This document shows, in pieces, positions 8,471 to 16,473 of a stretch of DNA of 64,000 nucleotides. The stretch is from Bifidobacterium phasiani (GTDB taxonomy: Bacteria > Actinomycetota > Actinomycetes > Actinomycetales > Bifidobacteriaceae). The position numbers were made by a program, and so were the translations under genes. Where the stretch lies: the NCBI RefSeq assembly GCF_019331775.1, contig NZ_JAHBBD010000003.1, positions 1 to 64,000 of the forward strand, in the 5' to 3' direction. The notes under the pieces were generated by a model. The model did no database searches and had not been told where the DNA came from. It saw only the letters and a program-made list of their open reading frames with translations. The first letter of the stretch is position 1. Every line of letters starts with the position of its first letter.

Positions 8471-10246
8471 TCAGGCTAGGACTATCGCCTCGTATGGCTC
8501 CAACATCAGGGTGTCTCCGGATAACGTTCCTTCACGCCCGACATTGGACAGCAGCACCCGTATCTTGTCGTCCAACGATACGGAGACGGACTCGTGCTGG
8601 AAATTGCAGAGCACCCGCACAACGCTGCCATCAGCGCCTACTCGATCGTAGGCCACCACGTTCTCCTTCTGTTCGAACACCGGCGTACATAGCCCTTCGG
8701 ACAGGCTTGAGCTCCACCGCGGATCCATCCGTAATGCAATCAAGCGTTTGTAATACCACAACACCGACGTATCATCGTCGCTCTCGACTTCAACATTCGT
8801 TTTCTGCCAATCGCGATTGATCGGAAGCCACGGTTGCCCTTCCGTAAAGCCCGCGTGCTCGCCCGGAGTCCACTGCATCGGCGTACGGGCATTATCACGG
8901 CTGCGGAATGAGACAACACGAAATGCATCCTGCTCGCTTAATCCCGCCTCCAGCGCGACGCGGTACTGATCATGGGTGAAGACATCATCGAATTGATCGA
9001 TGTCATCGATTGTCGCATTGCCCATGCCCAGTTCCTGTCCTTGATAGATAAACGGCGTACCACGCAGAAGGAAGAACAGCGTGGCCAGCATCGTGACGCT
9101 CTCATATGTCGCCTCCGGCAGCAGTCGGCTGATGGACCGCGCCGAATCATGGCATTCCAGATGGGTCGGCGACCACACCCCCAGCCGCTGCTGTTCTCTC
9201 TGCGCTTTGAAAACAAGCGCTTTCCATTCCTCGACGCTCCACGGACGCACCGCATACCATGCAAGATTGTCGGGGTCCACATACGGATCTTGATAGTGGA
9301 ATTCGAATATCATCGAAAAAAATCCATCAGGCCCCGCATAATCACGCAACTGCTCGTAAGGCACATCGCTGGCCTCCGCGACAGTCAGGCAGCCTCGCCG
9401 ATCAAAAACCTCCTGACGCATCTCGGTGAGGAACGCACCGATGCCGGGCTGGTTGCTGCTGCCCACAGCGACACCGACCAAGCCATCGGGGCCGTCAGCC
9501 GGGAAGCTCTCAAAACGCTGATCCTTCTTGATATAGGTAATCGCATCAACCCGGAATCCGTCGACCCCATGGTCCAGCCAGTAGTTGATCATTCGGTACA
9601 GCTCATGGCGCAGCCGGGGATTCTCCCAATTCAAATCCGGCTGTTCCTTGGCGAAGACGTGCATATAGTATTCATCAGGGTTGCCCGGCATCGGCTCCCA
9701 CACGGAGCCACCGAATACGGAGCGCCAGTTGTTCAGCTGATTCTTATGCCGGATGATGAAATACCCATGTTCGTCGCTAAAAGGATCGTTGCACGCTTTT
9801 TTGAACCACTCATGCTGATCGGAACAATGGTTGATCACCAAATCGCACAGGACCCGAATACCTCGAGCATGCGCCTGACGCACCAATTCGTCGAAATCCT
9901 CATTGGTACCGAATAACGGATCCACATGATAATAGTCCGCGATATCGTAACCGTTATCCACCATCGGCGAGACGAAAAACGGGGAAAGCCAAATCACGTT
10001 CACGCCAAGCCATTGCAGATAATCCAATTTACCGATCACGCCGCGTAGATCCCCCACGCCGTCGCCGTCACTGTCGGCGAAGCTTTTGGGATATATCTGG
10101 TACACAACCGAAGATCGCCACCATTGCGCATCCGCCATTCCCGAGCTATCGTTCCCGCACTCCGACAGATCTCGACCTTCCGCCCGAACACATGTCTGCA
10201 TCATAATCTCCCTGTCAGAAGCCGTCTGAACATCCGTCTTACGCAT
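8471..10246 (-). CDS. GH13 alpha-glucosidase of the ABC operon
   Basis: 591-residue GH13 enzyme, last gene of the operon read from 13552. The nucleophile is D234 in GFRVDAI, the acid/base is E291 in LTVAEAS and the third Asp is in CHDSAR. That last motif is normally NHDQPR, so this copy deviates while keeping His-Asp and Arg. Ala after the nucleophile points to alpha-1,4-linked or sucrose-like substrates rather than alpha-1,6. The start at 10246 has GGGAGA 6 nt upstream; ATGs at 10201-10204 also have a GGGAG site, so about 14 N-terminal residues are uncertain. It lies 11 nt after the permease gene. Lower GC than the 3584 paralogue suggests separate ancestry. Confidence 0.87.
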   Translation of the reverse strand: MRKTDVQTASDREIMMQTCVRAEGRDLSECGNDSSGMADAQWWRSSVVYQIYPKSFADSDGDGVGDLRGVIGKLDYLQWLGVNVIWLSPFFVSPMVDNGYDIADYYHVDPLFGTNEDFDELVRQAHARGIRVLCDLVINHCSDQHEWFKKACNDPFSDEHGYFIIRHKNQLNNWRSVFGGSVWEPMPGNPDEYYMHVFAKEQPDLNWENPRLRHELYRMINYWLDHGVDGFRVDAITYIKKDQRFESFPADGPDGLVGVAVGSSNQPGIGAFLTEMRQEVFDRRGCLTVAEASDVPYEQLRDYAGPDGFFSMIFEFHYQDPYVDPDNLAWYAVRPWSVEEWKALVFKAQREQQRLGVWSPTHLECHDSARSISRLLPEATYESVTMLATLFFLLRGTPFIYQGQELGMGNATIDDIDQFDDVFTHDQYRVALEAGLSEQDAFRVVSFRSRDNARTPMQWTPGEHAGFTEGQPWLPINRDWQKTNVEVESDDDTSVLWYYKRLIALRMDPRWSSSLSEGLCTPVFEQKENVVAYDRVGADGSVVRVLCNFQHESVSVSLDDKIRVLLSNVGREGTLSGDTLMLEPYEAIVLA

Positions 10247-10257
10247 GTCGCATCTCC

Positions 10258-11088
10258 CTACTCCTTGACGGCGCCAGCCGTCACGCCCTTCATGATCTGC
10301 TTCTGCAGAATCAGGAAGATGACGATGATTGGCACGATGCTAACGAGCACGGCGGGGAACACCAAATCCCAAGCATTGCCATACTGGCCGTTCTCAGCTT
10401 TGGCGAAGTACACCGATAGCGTCAACGTTTTCAGCGGCTTGTTGCCGATAACGAGGAATGGCAGCATGAAGTCGTTCCACAGCCACATGCCGTTAAGAAT
10501 CGCGACCGTGGCGGTCGTCGGCTTCAGTAATGGCATGATCACGCGCGTATAGACCTGAAACACGTTGGCCCCATCCACGATGGCCGCCTCTTCGAGGGAT
10601 TTCGGAATCGACTTGATGAATCCGTGGTACAGGAACACCGACATGGACAGACCGAAGCCGGCATACATGATGATCAGTCCGGGAACATTCTTAAGTCCCA
10701 TTTTGTCGAACTCTGAAATCAACGGATACATCAACGCTTGGAATGGAATCAGCATCGAAGCGGTGAAGCAGAGCAACAGCACGGTCGAAGCCTTGCCCTT
10801 ATAACGAACCATCATCCATGCCACCGCAGAGGATATGACCACAATCAGCAGCACTCCGACGACCGTGATCAATAGCGTCACCAAGAACGATGGGACCAGG
10901 TCGATTTTCTCAATGGCTGCGGCGATGTACTGAAGATTCAGCCCTTTGGGCAATGCCAACGGAGTCTTGACGATCTCCGTCTGCGATTTCATCGAATTAA
11001 TCAGCAGAAAGACAATCGGAAAGAGCGTGACCAGCGCTCCGATGATGAGTACCGCGTAAATGATGACTTTTGGAAACTTCCTGCTCAT
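10258..11088 (-). CDS. Sugar ABC transporter permease (MalG-like)
   Basis: 276-residue inner-membrane permease of the carbohydrate-uptake-1 class with about six membrane helices. The EAA loop that contacts the ATPase reads EEAAIVDGAN-(x)10-PLL. The start overlaps the previous permease stop by 4 nt, indicating tight translation coupling. It pairs with the MalF-like protein at 11085 and the binding protein at 12068. No ATPase gene is in the operon; the MsiK-type protein at 41222 is the likely motor. GC is visibly low: a hand count of 10681-10740 gives 25 of 60. Confidence 0.92.
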   Translation of the reverse strand: MSRKFPKVIIYAVLIIGALVTLFPIVFLLINSMKSQTEIVKTPLALPKGLNLQYIAAAIEKIDLVPSFLVTLLITVVGVLLIVVISSAVAWMMVRYKGKASTVLLLCFTASMLIPFQALMYPLISEFDKMGLKNVPGLIIMYAGFGLSMSVFLYHGFIKSIPKSLEEAAIVDGANVFQVYTRVIMPLLKPTTATVAILNGMWLWNDFMLPFLVIGNKPLKTLTLSVYFAKAENGQYGNAWDLVFPAVLVSIVPIIVIFLILQKQIMKGVTAGAVKE

Positions 11089-11978
11089 GCTTCAATCTCC
11101 TTGCGCTTGGTGAGCACGACCTGCGTGACCGACACGGCGGCCACCATCAGGAAGAACAGCACCGCTTCGGCCTGAGCCAGGCCATAGTTGTTACTGGTGT
11201 CCGCCGGCACTCGCATGACCTGCAGCGCAAGCATCCTTGTATCGAACTCGCCATTGGTCAACGCCACATTGGGATCCAACATCTTGAAGCAACCGGACAA
11301 CGTCATGAAGAACACGATGGTGAAACTGGGCATCAGCATCGGAACGGTCACGTAGAAGAAACGCTGTACCGCATTCGCGCCATCGATCTGCGCGGCCTCG
11401 TAGTAGTCGCGCGAAATGTTGGCCAGACCTGTGGTGTAGATCAGCATCATGTATCCGGACTGCTGCCAGACCGTGATGATCAGCATGGCTATGATGTTCT
11501 TCCACCGATCTTGCGTCATATTGCATAGCAGGTCGATCGGAATAAGCCCGTCCGGCCCGAATAGCAACTTCGAAAAAATATTCTCGTAAATGAACAGCCA
11601 GATGTATCCCATCGCCAAACCACCAAGCAGGTTCGGCAGGAAGAACGTCGCACGGAACAGACCGATGGCATGTCCGATTGAATTAATCAGCAAAGCCTGG
11701 GCGAGCGCAACGATATTCACCGCAATCACCGCAACGATCGTAAACACGATCGTATACCCCAGCGCATGTTGAAAATCCTCATCCTGGATGGCGTTCACGT
11801 AGTTCTTCAGACCGACCCATGCCTCGAATGCATTGGACCCGCCTTTGTAGTACACACCACGCCATGCCGAGAACGAGTTAATCACGCCGATGATGAACGG
11901 CACCAACACCACGATGCCGAACAAAACAATCGCGGGGATGACAAATGGGAAAAACCATTTCTTATAGAACTTATTCAT
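11085..11978 (-). CDS. Sugar ABC transporter permease (MalF-like)
   Basis: 297-residue membrane permease with the EAA motif YEAAQIDGAN followed by PMLMP. The start at 11978 (MNKFYKKW) is preceded by GGAAG and gives the expected short positively charged N-terminus before the first helix. An upstream in-frame ATG at 12053 would add 25 arginine-rich residues and is unlikely. It is co-transcribed with the binding protein upstream (90-nt gap) and overlaps the MalG-like gene downstream. Confidence 0.92.
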   Translation of the reverse strand: MNKFYKKWFFPFVIPAIVLFGIVVLVPFIIGVINSFSAWRGVYYKGGSNAFEAWVGLKNYVNAIQDEDFQHALGYTIVFTIVAVIAVNIVALAQALLINSIGHAIGLFRATFFLPNLLGGLAMGYIWLFIYENIFSKLLFGPDGLIPIDLLCNMTQDRWKNIIAMLIITVWQQSGYMMLIYTTGLANISRDYYEAAQIDGANAVQRFFYVTVPMLMPSFTIVFFMTLSGCFKMLDPNVALTNGEFDTRMLALQVMRVPADTSNNYGLAQAEAVLFFLMVAAVSVTQVVLTKRKEIEA

Positions 11979-12067
11979 AGCTAGACTTCCAATACCAACA
12001 AGATCGCAGGGCGACCGGCTCTCCGTCCGGTCCGCGCGGCGCCGATCGCCCAACGATCATCGTCGAA

Positions 12068-13552
12068 TCACTCGCCGGTCAGGCTCGCCTTCAGTTCCTT
12101 CCAATGCGCGATTTCCTTGTCCGCAAACTGCGCATATGTCGAAGGATCCCATTCAGCCTGCACCATGTACTGCTGTTTCATGTCGTCACCGACATCGACC
12201 AGCCAGCTTCCCGGAGCCGCGTCAAACGGATTGCTCAGGGTGTCGCCCTGGTCAAGGTAATAGCGCACGGCATCGTTCAGAATATTTTCATTCCTCATGT
12301 CAAGATCGTTATAGACGATGAAACCACATTCATCATTGAGGAACTGCTTGCCTCGTTCGGAAGAATACAACCAGACGATAAAGTCCTCTGCATTCTTCTT
12401 CTGCTGTTCGCCCGCCTGCTTGTTGATCATCCAGTAGCTGGGCATCACCGGGATCGTGGTGTTGAACGTTTCTGGAGTACGCCCTTCCACCTTGATATCG
12501 CTTTGCTCGAACGGCATCTTGATGGGAATGATGTCGAGCGTCTCAAGATTCGACGCGCCGATCTTCTTCAGGTTCGGATAGATCCAACTGCCCTGCTTAT
12601 AGAACAGCCCCTTGTTGTCGGCGAACAACTGAAGCGAATAGTCATACGAACCGGTGGTGGAGTCGACGAAGCTGGAACCGCGCGGGTTCGGTCCATCCTC
12701 ACCGGCCGCGTGCGACGTGTTGTATTCCACGACTTCCATCTCTTTGACGATGGCGCTCTTGGCATCCTCGATACGGTCGGCATCGCCGTACACGGCGTCG
12801 GAGAAGGTGGAATACACCGTATTAAGGGGGAGATTGATCATATGATTCGCATAAGTCCACGTCTCGGCGCCAGCTTCGACGAAAACTCCGGTCAGGCTGC
12901 CGGTCAGATCGGTCTTCTGAGCGGCGGTGGTGTACTCATGCCCGTTCACAGTGACGGTGGACGACTGCCCCTTGATAAAGTCATCCACCGCATCGGTGAA
13001 GGAACGGAAATCGTCATAAGAGCATTTCCGCAGATCCTCCACCAGTTGCGCGGCGTCATCGAGATTGAACAAATCACGGAGCATATTGGTGTTGACGATA
13101 TAGCCATATCCCTCAAGCGTGATCGGGATGGCAAAGGTCTCATCGTCCGGCCCCGTGATACGCGCCGAATCCGGAATCTCATCAAGCAGTTGCTTCAGCT
13201 CCTGATTCTGCGTCTGCGACAGGTCCTCGATGAAATCCCCGCCGGACGGCCCCCACGAAAGCAGATCCGTGGTCGCCCAAATCACAGGTGGATCCTGAGA
13301 GGTCATTTCCGTGTTCATGATTTCGGTGACGTTCTGTCCGGAACCAGCCGAAAACACTTTTACCTGCACTCCGGTTTCATCCTGGTAGTCCTGCGCAAGC
13401 TGTTCGAGCGCAGCGCCAATCTCGCTTTTCCCGTTGAAAATGTATAACGAATTGGCATCAGACGACGAAGAGCTGCACGCAGCCACCGACAACAGACACG
13501 CAATCGCCGCCCCTCCGGCTATTGCTTTCTTTGCTTTTGACGAAATACTCAT
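12068..13552 (-). CDS. Sugar ABC transporter solute-binding lipoprotein
   Basis: 494-residue extracellular binding protein, first gene of the operon. A lipoprotein signal is clear: KAKK, a hydrophobic stretch and the lipobox LSVAAC with the Cys near residue 26, followed by a Ser-rich linker. The rest is a MalE-like type 1 binding fold. With the two permeases and the GH13 enzyme it probably captures an alpha-glucoside (maltose-, sucrose- or trehalose-type); the ligand cannot be read from sequence. It is transcribed from the promoter at 13637-13666, which is flanked by operators for the divergent LacI regulator. GC is lower than in the second binding protein at 17382. Confidence 0.92.
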   Translation of the reverse strand: MSISSKAKKAIAGGAAIACLLSVAACSSSSSDANSLYIFNGKSEIGAALEQLAQDYQDETGVQVKVFSAGSGQNVTEIMNTEMTSQDPPVIWATTDLLSWGPSGGDFIEDLSQTQNQELKQLLDEIPDSARITGPDDETFAIPITLEGYGYIVNTNMLRDLFNLDDAAQLVEDLRKCSYDDFRSFTDAVDDFIKGQSSTVTVNGHEYTTAAQKTDLTGSLTGVFVEAGAETWTYANHMINLPLNTVYSTFSDAVYGDADRIEDAKSAIVKEMEVVEYNTSHAAGEDGPNPRGSSFVDSTTGSYDYSLQLFADNKGLFYKQGSWIYPNLKKIGASNLETLDIIPIKMPFEQSDIKVEGRTPETFNTTIPVMPSYWMINKQAGEQQKKNAEDFIVWLYSSERGKQFLNDECGFIVYNDLDMRNENILNDAVRYYLDQGDTLSNPFDAAPGSWLVDVGDDMKQQYMVQAEWDPSTYAQFADKEIAHWKELKASLTGE

Positions 13553-13619
13553 CTTGGTTTCCTTTTCTCTCGCGGATCATCCCACGGTGTCTTCTTCGGC
13601 ACCACGCCAAGCTGTTTTG

Positions 13620-13631
13620 CTAAGCGCTTAT
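13620..13631. promoter_or_regulatory. LacI-type operator O1
   Basis: CTAAGCGCTTAT, a palindrome with the central CG typical of LacI-family sites. It lies just downstream of the -10 of the leftward operon promoter, where a bound repressor would block initiation. Confidence 0.75.
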
Positions 13632-13636
13632 GCGTA

Positions 13637-13666
13637 ACTATAGGAACACTCAAGTCAGATTGTCAA
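13637..13666 (-). promoter_or_regulatory. Promoter of the ABC transporter/GH13 operon
   Basis: On the minus strand a perfect TTGACA (13661-13666) and TATAGT (13637-13642) are 18 nt apart. It is bracketed by two LacI-type operators, O1 around the start site and O2 directly upstream of the -35. Confidence 0.8.
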
Positions 13667-13667
13667 C

Positions 13668-13677
13668 TCAGCGCTTA
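13668..13677. promoter_or_regulatory. LacI-type operator O2
   Basis: TCAGCGCTTA, same core as O1 and O3, immediately upstream of the -35 of the operon promoter. Confidence 0.7.
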
Positions 13678-13793
13678 GGCACAGGGGGGCCACGGCGTGT
13701 CGAACCGGTTTATTGAGGGGTTGCACACTCACCCATCCACCTCCTCCTGTCACACAATGTGTCATAGGACGCGGTTTGATAGCACAGCATTAT

Positions 13794-13805
13794 CTCAGCG
13801 CTTAG
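13794..13805. promoter_or_regulatory. LacI-type operator O3
   Basis: CTCAGCGCTTAG, an almost perfect palindrome 22 nt upstream of the TATAAT box (13827-13832) of the LacI-family gene, overlapping its probable -35 zone. This suggests autoregulation. Confidence 0.7.
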
Positions 13806-13876
13806 TGTCATTGCACAAAGCAACGGTATAATCGGTGGCACGGCATCGTTAGGGTGCCTTCAAGGAAGGGATGACC

Positions 13877-14899
13877 ATGCAGAGAGCGACCATCGACGAC
13901 GTGGCGCGTGCCGCCGGCGTCTCCACGTTCACCGTCTCCCGCGCGCTGCGCGGCAAGGAGCACGTCGCGGCCGCGACCCGGGCCAAGGTGCTCAAGGCCG
14001 CCGAGGAGCTCAACTACACCGCCTCGCGCTCCGCCGCCAGCCTGGCGAGCGGGCGCACGAACCGCGTCGCGCTGCTCTCCCGCGAGCGCGTCAGCGGCTG
14101 GTTCATCGGCGAGCTCATGGAGGGCCTGGTCGACGTCCTCGCCCCCGCCGGCTACGACCTGACCATCTACCGCATCGGCAGCGGCGAGGAGCGCTCCGGG
14201 TTCTTCACCAAGCTGCCCGCGAACCGCAACGCCGACGCGCTCATCGCCACGGGCTTCTCCGTCAACGACGACGAGAAGCAGGCGCTGATGCGCATGAACA
14301 TGCCGATCGTCTCGGTCAACGCCTCGGACCTGACCTACTGCCAGGCGTCGATCGCCATCGACGACGAGGGGTCGGAGGCCTCCGTGGTCCGCTACCTCGC
14401 CACGCTCGGCCACCGCAGGCTGTGCTACGTCGGGCGCGTCGACCCGCTCACCGGCAACGACTGGGGCTTCGACGCCCGTACCCGCGGCTACCAGGACGAG
14501 GTCACCGAGCTCGGCCTGCACGACTGCGGCATGTACTTCGTCGACATGACCGACCGGCGGTCCATCCGGCAGACCGTGGCCTCGATCCTCGCGCTGCCCG
14601 AACGGCCGACCGCGCTGTGCGTGTGGTCCGACCAGCTGGCGGTCATCATCCTCAACGACCTGCGGTCGCTGGGCATCCGCGTGCCGCAGGACATCTCCGT
14701 GTTCGGCTTCGACGGCTCGGACGCCGCCACGACCGCCAACCTGAGCACGATGACCCAGCCGGCGCGGCAGATCGGCCGGCTCGCCGCTCAGCGCGCGCTG
14801 ACGCTGATCGACGGCGGGACGCTCGACGAGACGCACACGGTCGTGCCCACCGCGCTCGAGCCCGGCGCGACCGCGGGTCCGGCGCCGGCGGACCGGTAG
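13877..14899 (+). CDS. LacI-family transcriptional regulator
   Basis: 340-residue repressor with an N-terminal helix-turn-helix (TIDDVARAAGVSTFTVSRAL) and a periplasmic-binding-like sugar-sensing domain. Two in-frame ATGs lie 6 nt apart; the second (13877) has AGGAAGG at 7-nt spacing and is preferred over 13871. It is divergent from the ABC/GH13 operon, and three matching palindromes sit in the shared promoter region, so it most likely represses that operon until its sugar is present. Its own GC is high, unlike the operon it faces. Confidence 0.9.
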   Translation: MQRATIDDVARAAGVSTFTVSRALRGKEHVAAATRAKVLKAAEELNYTASRSAASLASGRTNRVALLSRERVSGWFIGELMEGLVDVLAPAGYDLTIYRIGSGEERSGFFTKLPANRNADALIATGFSVNDDEKQALMRMNMPIVSVNASDLTYCQASIAIDDEGSEASVVRYLATLGHRRLCYVGRVDPLTGNDWGFDARTRGYQDEVTELGLHDCGMYFVDMTDRRSIRQTVASILALPERPTALCVWSDQLAVIILNDLRSLGIRVPQDISVFGFDGSDAATTANLSTMTQPARQIGRLAAQRALTLIDGGTLDETHTVVPTALEPGATAGPAPADR

Positions 14900-15143
14900 A
14901 CGACGGGCGGGCCGCGCCGGCGGACGCGGCCGCGGGTCCGACTCGGCGGACCGTCAATCGGCATCCGAACCGCATGCTGGTCGGGCCGGCGAGTCAGGTG
15001 GCGGACCGAGTCACGTCGAGAGGTCAGGCTGCGCCGGCTGCTTGGGACATCCCGGCTGCCCGAACCGTCCCAGCCGATCGAAACACCCCGACCGACCGGA
15101 CCGCACCTCCTTCGGCGTCGGTTTCGCCGGAATTTCACGGTGC

Positions 15144-15198
15144 GCTGTGCTACCGAACCGACACTGGGATCGGGCCAGTGTCGGTTCGGTAGCACAGC
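15144..15198. repeat. Fold-back derivative of the R repeat family (R1)
   Basis: A perfect 24-bp stem, GCTGTGCTACCGAACCGACA.. (15144-15167) paired with its exact complement (15175-15198), around a 7-nt loop. The words CCGAACCGAC and GTCGGTTCGGTAGCAC also occur in the larger repeats at 29065, 40773, 63197 and 63449. The following GCTGCTAAAACGCCTTT resembles their internal TAAAACGCA segment. Confidence 0.7.
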
Positions 15199-15257
15199 AG
15201 CGGCTGCTAAAACGCCTTTACCGACGCCGGCGGCAGCCACCCGCCGGCGGACGACGG

Positions 15258-15282
15258 AAAAGGCCCGGCGTTGCCGCCGGGC
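15258..15282. terminator. GC hairpin, possible terminator
   Basis: GGCCCGGCG / CCGCCGGGCC stem with a short loop, preceded by AAAA. It could terminate the minus-strand ABC operon or the LacI gene; no long T-tract on the plus strand. Confidence 0.4.
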
Positions 15283-15414
15283 CGATGGAGGAAACCAACG
15301 GGAAAGGGACCGTTGGGCGTCCGGAGCGGGTCATCGGGGGAAACCGCACCCCTCCGCTGCTTCGGACACGAATGGACATGGGCCGTCCGCGGTTCACCCA
15401 GACGGATCAATCGC

Positions 15415-15545
15415 CGACGGACACATTGTACGGTGCCGAGGGACCGGAATCCGGCCCCTCAGGCCAATTCCGACGGACACATTGTGCGCGTTGGGGAATG
15501 ACCGGACCGAACTGCCGGACCGGTCCCGGACGGACACATTGTGCG
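15415..15545. repeat. Three spaced copies of ACGGACACATTGTNCG
   Basis: Copies at 15415-15432, 15471-15488 and 15529-15545 are 56 and 58 bp apart, with unrelated DNA between. The core CACATTGTG is near-palindromic and recurs elsewhere in the window (13751, 33712, 34868, 40941, 41009). It may be a protein-binding site or a small dispersed repeat. Confidence 0.6.
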
Positions 15546-15591
15546 ACTGGGACTCACCGATCCGACGGTTCCGGTCCCGCGCATCGCGCCG

Positions 15592-16473
15592 CTACTTGAC
15601 CGCGCCGCGCATCACGCCGGAGATGACCCACTTCTGGGCGAAGACGTAGACGATGAGCACGGGGGCCATCGCCATCAGGTACGACGCGAAGGCCATCGGG
15701 TAGTTCGAGGTGAACTGGCTCTGGAAGACGTACTGCGCCAGCGGGATCGTCTGGTTGCTCTGGTCGGTCAGCGTGATCAGCGGCAGCAGGAAGTCGTTCC
15801 ACGCCCACAGCACCGTGATGATCGCGATCGTCGAGTTGATCGGCCCCATCAGCGGGAAGATGATCGTCCAGAAGATGCGCCAGGTGCCGGCGCCGTCCAC
15901 GCGGGCGGCCTCCTCCAGCGACACCGGGATCGAGCGGATGAACCCGATCGCGATGAACAGGTTCGAGCCCAGGCCGAGGATGGTGTACAGCAGCATCAGG
16001 CCGAGCTGGTTGTCCAGGTGCAGCGAGCCCATCTCGTGCGCGATCGGCAGCATGATGACCGTGAACGGCACGAACATCATCGCCAGGAAGAAGTAGTACA
16101 GGAAGCGGAAGAACCTCTTGTCCATGTTCCGGGCGACCGCGTACGCGACGAAGGTGTTCGTCAGCAGCGTCAGGCACACCGCGACCACGGTGATGATCGC
16201 CGAGTTGAGCGCCGCCTTCGGATAGTCGATGTAGTTCCACGCGTCGACGAAGTTGTGCCACTCCCACGTCGTCGGCAGGCTGAACGTGCCCGCCTCCGCC
16301 GGGGTCTTGAGCGCGGTGACGATCGTGAAGTACAGCGGGACGAGGATGGTCAGCGAGAACACGGCCACGACCGCGGTGAGCCACCAGTTGATCCGGTGGT
16401 CCTTGCGGAAGCCCTCCTTCTTGCCGGACCTGCGCGGCCTGCGGGTCGCGGCCGACTTGGTTGCACTGGTCAT
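15592..16473 (-). CDS. Sugar ABC transporter permease (MalG-like), second system
   Basis: 293-residue permease with a basic N-terminal tail (RRPRRSGKKEG), about six helices and the EAA loop EEAARVDGAG followed by PLMGP. The start at 16473 overlaps the upstream permease stop as ATGA, so translation is coupled. It is the last gene of the operon 18686-15592. Hand-counted GC in this operon (16981-17040: 38 of 60) is much higher than in the first ABC operon. The ATPase is absent here too. Confidence 0.92.
   Translation of the reverse strand: MTSATKSAATRRPRRSGKKEGFRKDHRINWWLTAVVAVFSLTILVPLYFTIVTALKTPAEAGTFSLPTTWEWHNFVDAWNYIDYPKAALNSAIITVVAVCLTLLTNTFVAYAVARNMDKRFFRFLYYFFLAMMFVPFTVIMLPIAHEMGSLHLDNQLGLMLLYTILGLGSNLFIAIGFIRSIPVSLEEAARVDGAGTWRIFWTIIFPLMGPINSTIAIITVLWAWNDFLLPLITLTDQSNQTIPLAQYVFQSQFTSNYPMAFASYLMAMAPVLIVYVFAQKWVISGVMRGAVK

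Larger units (their letters stand above)
13553..13870. other. Divergent control region of the ABC/GH13 operon and lacI-type gene
   Basis: 318 bp between the binding-protein gene (leftwards) and the LacI-family gene (rightwards). It holds a strong leftward promoter, three AGCGCT-centred operators and a rightward TATAAT box at 13827-13832. A CACAATGTG copy of a recurring motif lies at 13751-13760. Confidence 0.75.
14900..15591. other. Repeat-rich intergenic region
   Basis: About 690 bp between the LacI gene and the end of the second ABC operon. It holds a perfect long hairpin (15144-15198), a GC hairpin (15258-15282) and three evenly spaced copies of ACGGACACATTGTNCG. No gene is supported on either strand. 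Confidence 0.6.

Noticed and set aside
15415..15545. Evenly spaced repeats resembling a CRISPR array
   Set aside because: Only three short 16-18-bp repeats, imperfect, no cas genes and no further units.
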